DNA of 64,000 bases, from the NCBI GenBank assembly GCA_003142815.1, contig PLNP01000011.1, forward strand, positions 81,812-145,811. The letters are read 5' to 3'. The position numbers and the translations under genes are program-made. This DNA is from Rhodanobacteraceae bacterium (GTDB lineage Bacteria; Pseudomonadota; Gammaproteobacteria; Xanthomonadales; Rhodanobacteraceae). A model generated the notes under the pieces. The model did no database searches, was not told the DNA's origin, and saw only the letters and a list, made by a program, of their open reading frames with translations. Shown here in pieces: positions 60,659-64,000 of the stretch (position 1 is its first letter; each line of letters opens with the position of its first letter).

Positions 60659-61265
60659 GACTGCTCCCGCGAGACAGAAAAAGCACGTCCGAGCCAGTTT
60701 CGCCAGTGCGAAATTGTATGAAGACTTTGACGCAACTGACTGATTAGGCTAACTTAATTACTGCTTGCGCAATTCGCCTACTAAGCGCGGCGCGTAGTGT
60801 AGTCCCGCACGTCGGATGATGACAGTGCGCTGTCACGCGAGGGCATCAACGTGCCACGCGCTTGCGCAGGCAGTCGGTCCAGACCGCCGGACTCGGTCAT
60901 CACCGCATCATCGACGATCGCAATGTGATCGGTGCGGCACTGCGCTTCCTGCGCGGTGAAACGGTCGGCGAGCGCGTCGTGTCGTCGCCGAATCTGCCGT
61001 ATGGGATTGCTTGAACACGCAAGGTCGATGCACGCAGTTTCCATTCGCCTCGAGTCCTGCGACGAGGATCCGCACAAGTTCGCATTGGCGTGTTCGCGGC
61101 TACGCCGCTTGCACCTTTTTCCGGTGCTCCCGCAGAAGCGGCTGTTGTAGGAGCGCTGCAAGCGCGATTCCTCGAGGGTTCCCAACGCAGCCGCCGATCT
61201 GCACTGCACCGCGGTCGCGATGCCCTACGCGTAGAATAGGCAGACCACCGAGTTCCGGATCCGCC
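60659..61265. other. divergent gap between leucine dehydrogenase and icmF
   Basis: Holds the promoters of both genes and one repeat (61094-61168). On the + strand a short frame, IIDDRNVIGAALRFLRGETV then GERVVSSPNLPYGIA, ends at a TGA near 61014; it looks like a gene tail but I cannot name it. A TAGAAT -10-like hexamer lies at about 61229-61234. Confidence 0.4.
61094..61168. repeat. dispersed repeat element, copy 2 (TGTAGGAGC / GCCGCTTGCACC family)
   Basis: The 34 bp from 61094 match 24797-24830 with one mismatch. The end, GTAGGAGCGCTGCAAGCGCG, is a shorter version of the end of copy 1. Confidence 0.75.
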
Positions 61266-64000
61266 ATGAGCACGACCGCCCAGCACATCGTCGCCACCGA
61301 GCCGTCCAGCGATCAGGCGCCGCTGCGTTTCGTCACCGCGGCCAGCCTGTTCGACGGCCACGATGCGGCGATCAACATCATGCGCCGGCTGATCCAGGCG
61401 CAGGGCGCCGAGGTCATCCATCTCGGCCATAACCGATCGGTCGAGGACGTCGTGCGCGCGGCGTTGCAGGAGGATGCCGACGCGATCGCGCTCTCCAGCT
61501 ACCAGGGCGGCCACATCGAGTACTTCAAGTACATGGTCGACATGCTGAAGGAGCGCGGCGCGGCGCATATCCGCGTGTTCGGCGGCGGCGGCGGCACGAT
61601 CACGCCGGAGGAAATCCGCGAACTGCAGGCCTACGGCGTCGAGCGTATCTATCACCCGAACGACGGCATGCATCTCGGTCTTGTCGCGATGATCGAGGAC
61701 GTGGTCAAGCGCGCGAAACGGGGTCAGAGTCATTTTTCGCGTGACATGGATGGCAAGGACAGTAGCGCCCGAAAAAATGACTCTGACCCCATTTCGATCG
61801 ACGATGAGATTGCAGTCGGCCACGCCCTGACCGCGATCGAGGAAGGCCGCCACGACGAGGCCGAACTCGCGCGCCTGCGCAAGCAGTGGCAGCTCGCCGG
61901 CGGCAAGACGCCGGTGGTCGGCATCACCGGTACTGGTGGCGCCGGCAAGTCCAGTGTCGTCGACGAATTGCTGCTGCGCTTCCTGCACGCGTTCCCGCAG
62001 ATGCGAATCGCTGTGCTTGCGGTTGACCCGACCCGGCGCCGCTCCGGCGGCGCGCTGCTCGGCGACCGCATCCGCATGAACTCGCTGCGCTCCAAGCGCG
62101 TGTTCATGCGCTCGATGGCGACGCGCCGCCAGCACGCGGCGACCAGCGTCGTGCTGAAGGATTGCATCGCGTTCCTGAAAGGGCAGGGCTACGACCTCGT
62201 CATCGTCGAGACCGCCGGCATCGGCCAGTCCGATTCGGAGATCGTCGACCTCGTCGATTTCCCGATGTACGTGATGACCAGCGACTACGGCGCGGCGAGC
62301 CAGCTCGAAAAGATCGACATGATCGATTTCGCCGAGTTGATCGTGCTCAACAAGTTCGACAAGCGCGGCGCCGAGGACGCGCTGCGCGACGTGCGCAAAC
62401 AATGGAAGCGCAACCGCGTCGCGTTCCAGCTCAAGGACGACGAGGTGCCGGTCTATCAGACCATCGCCAGCCAGTTCAACGATCCTGGCGTGACCTGGAT
62501 GTTCACGAATCTGTGCCGGCTGTTGCGCGAGAAGCTGCATCTCGGCGCCGCCAGTGCCCCTGTAGGAGCGGCGCCAGCCGCGACGGGCAAAGATCGGAAC
62601 ACAACGGTCGCGGCTGGCGCCGCTCCTACAATCGCAACAGCGCGAATCGACTGGAAACCACACTTCGACACCACCATCAAGGAACCGCGCGCGACCGTGC
62701 TGATTCCCGGCGCGCGCGTGCGCTACCTCGCCGAGATCGCCGAGCAGGGCCGCGGCATCAATGCCGGCATCGACCAGCAGGCCGAGGCCGCCGATCGCGC
62801 GCAGTCGTACTGGCAGTCGCTGCGCGACATCGGCGATGCGAGACTGCCGAAGGGGCTGGATCTCTACGAGAGTACGGATGTAGCACCCGCTCACACGGCG
62901 ACCTCCCATCCCGTTCGTCCTGAGGTATCGAAGGATGAACGGGCGCGCGGGGTCGAGCATTCGCCCTTCGATACCTCAGGACGAACGGAAAATGTCACGT
63001 CAGGACGAACGGAGCAAGTCGATCGCAGCCTGCTGACGCTGCGCCAGCGCTACAACGACACGATCCACGCGCTCTCGTCCGATTCGCTGAAGCTCCTACG
63101 TGAATGGCCGGCGCGGCTGAAGTCGATCACCGACGAGATCACCGAATACGAAGTGCGCGGCAAGGCGATCAAGGTCGAGAACTACCGGGTATCGCTCTCG
63201 CACCAGAAGATCCCGAAGATCGCCGCGCCGACCTACAAGTCGTGGGGTGAACTGCTCGTGTTCCTGCAGAAGGAAAACCTGCCCGGCTACTATCCGTACA
63301 CCGGCGGCGTGTATCCGTACCGCCGCACCGGTGAGGACCCGATCCGCATGTTCGCGGGCGAGGGCACGCCCGAGCGCACCAACCGGCGCTTCCATTATCT
63401 CAGCCTCGGCCAGCCGGCCACGCGCCTGTCGACCGCGTTCGACAGCGTCACCCTGTACGGCGAGGACCCGGCGCCGCGTCCGGACATCTACGGCAAGATC
63501 GGCAACTCCGGCGTCAACGTGCCGACCCTCGACGACATGAAGAAGCTGTACTCGGGGTTTGACTTGTGTTCGCCGACGACATCGGTGTCGATGACGATCA
63601 ACGGCCCCGCGCCGATCATCCTCGCGATGTTCATGAACACCGCGATCGACCAGCAGATCGAGAAATACCTGCGCGAGGATTCCGCGCGCTGGAGTGCCGC
63701 GCAGAAGACGATCGACCAGTTGTTCGAAGGCCGCCCGCGTCCCGAGTACAGCGGCGCGCTGCCGAAGGGCAACGACGGCCTCGGCTTGGGCCTGCTCGGT
63801 GTGGGTGGCGACCAAGTCGTCGATGCGGAAACCTACGCGAAGATCAAAGCACGCACCTTGTCTACCGTACGCGGCACCGTGCAGGCCGACATCCTGAAGG
63901 AAGACCAGGCGCAGAACACCTGCATCTTCTCGACCGAATTCGCGCTGCGCATGATGGGCGACATCCAGCAGTATTTCGTCGACCACAAGGTGCGCAACTT
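61266..64000 (+). CDS. icmF: fused isobutyryl-CoA mutase IcmF with three in-frame palindromic insertions (partial, runs off window)
   Basis: 911 codons are present and open. Residues 1-150: B12-binding domain (ASLFDGHDAAINIMRRL, VFGGGGGTITPEEI). About 190-430: MeaB-like GTPase chaperone with P-loop GITGTGGAGKSSVVDEL and ETAGIGQSDSE. About 460-545: linker; from about 640: mutase TIM barrel (YPYTGGVYPYRRTGEDPIRM, CSPTTSVSMTINGPAPIILA). It interconverts isobutyryl- and n-butyryl-CoA (or related pivalyl/isovaleryl pairs), suiting the nearby branched-chain catabolism. Residues about 152-175, 432-455 and 549-584 are encoded by perfect inverted repeats and have no place in the family; all keep the frame. 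The C-terminus is outside. Confidence 0.93.
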   Translation, partial: MSTTAQHIVATEPSSDQAPLRFVTAASLFDGHDAAINIMRRLIQAQGAEVIHLGHNRSVEDVVRAALQEDADAIALSSYQGGHIEYFKYMVDMLKERGAAHIRVFGGGGGTITPEEIRELQAYGVERIYHPNDGMHLGLVAMIEDVVKRAKRGQSHFSRDMDGKDSSARKNDSDPISIDDEIAVGHALTAIEEGRHDEAELARLRKQWQLAGGKTPVVGITGTGGAGKSSVVDELLLRFLHAFPQMRIAVLAVDPTRRRSGGALLGDRIRMNSLRSKRVFMRSMATRRQHAATSVVLKDCIAFLKGQGYDLVIVETAGIGQSDSEIVDLVDFPMYVMTSDYGAASQLEKIDMIDFAELIVLNKFDKRGAEDALRDVRKQWKRNRVAFQLKDDEVPVYQTIASQFNDPGVTWMFTNLCRLLREKLHLGAASAPVGAAPAATGKDRNTTVAAGAAPTIATARIDWKPHFDTTIKEPRATVLIPGARVRYLAEIAEQGRGINAGIDQQAEAADRAQSYWQSLRDIGDARLPKGLDLYESTDVAPAHTATSHPVRPEVSKDERARGVEHSPFDTSGRTENVTSGRTEQVDRSLLTLRQRYNDTIHALSSDSLKLLREWPARLKSITDEITEYEVRGKAIKVENYRVSLSHQKIPKIAAPTYKSWGELLVFLQKENLPGYYPYTGGVYPYRRTGEDPIRMFAGEGTPERTNRRFHYLSLGQPATRLSTAFDSVTLYGEDPAPRPDIYGKIGNSGVNVPTLDDMKKLYSGFDLCSPTTSVSMTINGPAPIILAMFMNTAIDQQIEKYLREDSARWSAAQKTIDQLFEGRPRPEYSGALPKGNDGLGLGLLGVGGDQVVDAETYAKIKARTLSTVRGTVQADILKEDQAQNTCIFSTEFALRMMGDIQQYFVDHKVRN
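61720..61790. repeat. palindromic insert 1 in icmF
   Basis: GGGGTCAGAGTCATTTTT (61720-61737) and AAAAATGACTCTGACCCC (61773-61790) are an 18-bp perfect inverted pair around 35 bp. It falls between the B12-binding and GTPase domains. A related AATGAACCTGACCCC occurs at the island edge near 45150. Confidence 0.85.
62561..62630. repeat. palindromic insert 2 in icmF
   Basis: Left arm TGTAGGAGCGGCGCCAGCCG then CGAC (62561-62584) and its exact reverse complement (62607-62630), a 24-bp perfect pair around 22 bp. Located at the end of the GTPase domain. Same family as the 3' end of the mobA insert. Confidence 0.85.
62911..62988. repeat. palindromic insert 3 in icmF
   Basis: CCGTTCGTCCTGAGGTATCG then AAG (62911-62933) and its exact reverse complement (62966-62988), a 23-bp perfect pair around 32 bp. 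A further partial copy TCAGGACGAACGG lies at about 62999-63012. Located in the linker before the mutase domain. The unit resembles the CCTTCGA...TCAGGACGAACGG palindromes common between proteobacterial genes. Confidence 0.85.

Noticed and set aside
60900..62960. Long open frame on the minus strand opposite icmF
   Set aside because: Shadow frame of a high-GC gene: no start region, no family motif, biased composition (Arg/Ala/His/Asp), while the + strand frame shows IcmF throughout.
62561..62988. CRISPR-like repetition in icmF
   Set aside because: The repeats are inverted pairs of different sequence, not direct repeats with spacers, and they are translated.

Overview
The window reads as chromosome from a high-GC gammaproteobacterium of the Xanthomonadales/Lysobacterales type (Rhodanobacteraceae or Dokdonella-like). 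This is inferred from the block ndk-rlmN-pilF-rodZ-yfgM-bamB-der, a 41-residue Cys-poor L36 ribosomal protein, a PsrA-controlled fad operon, and dispersed palindromes of the 'tgtaggagcggc' and 'gtcattccggcgaaagccgg' kinds. I ran no database search; all names come from reading motifs and gene order.

Layout. 1-4.1 kb (minus): a methanol-oxidation operon with a lanthanide-type PQQ methanol dehydrogenase (xoxF), its binding protein (xoxJ), a diheme cytochrome (xoxG) and class III alcohol dehydrogenase, which takes the formaldehyde on through the glutathione route. 4.3-10.1 kb: an IS630 scrap, a PLP gamma-lyase-family enzyme, hypothetical proteins, and a more AT-rich patch with a decayed metalloprotease and an IPTL-CTERM surface protein. 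9.8-14.3 kb (minus): psrA, a fadN-like bifunctional enzyme and a thiolase, with a CAAAC-N4-GTTTG operator. 14.5-21.5 kb: the conserved housekeeping block, lacking the usual ispG and hisS. 21.5-24.7 kb: molybdenum cofactor genes mobA, moeA and a rhodanese-MoeB fusion. 25-30 kb: folD and a complete TRAP transporter with its TatT lipoprotein. 30-35.5 kb: an LTA-synthase-like sulfatase, guaB, guaA and tadA.

35.5-42.6 kb is a low-oxygen/stress cluster: three universal stress proteins, an acetyltransferase, a host-attachment-family protein, a phosphoribosyltransferase-hydrolase fusion and a zinc alcohol dehydrogenase. FNR/ANR-type boxes (TTGAY-N4-ATCAA) lie in it, but its own FNR-like regulator and a DUF2892 gene are both frameshifted. 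43-44.7 kb holds agmatine deiminase and rpmJ.

44.8-49.85 kb is an AT-richer island bracketed by two IS30-family remnants in the same orientation. It carries a tight four-gene operon (two acyl-CoA dehydrogenases, an acetoacetate-decarboxylase-family enzyme and an SDR) of unknown product, and its left end has cut a DUF1456 gene in half. 50-54.5 kb: amino-acid oxidase, secreted peptidase-like hydrolase and glutathione reductase. 54.6-60.7 kb (minus): branched-chain amino-acid catabolism (leucine dehydrogenase, isovaleryl-CoA dehydrogenase, methylcrotonyl-CoA carboxylase beta, thiolase). 61.3 kb to the end: a fused isobutyryl-CoA mutase (icmF), cut by the window edge.

The most unusual signal is that palindromic intergenic-type repeats sit inside protein genes without breaking the frame. 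There are three different perfect inverted repeats (18, 24 and 23 bp arms) within icmF and one repeat-rich insert of about 185 bp in mobA. Each adds a peptide at a domain boundary or loop, much like Rickettsia palindromic elements.
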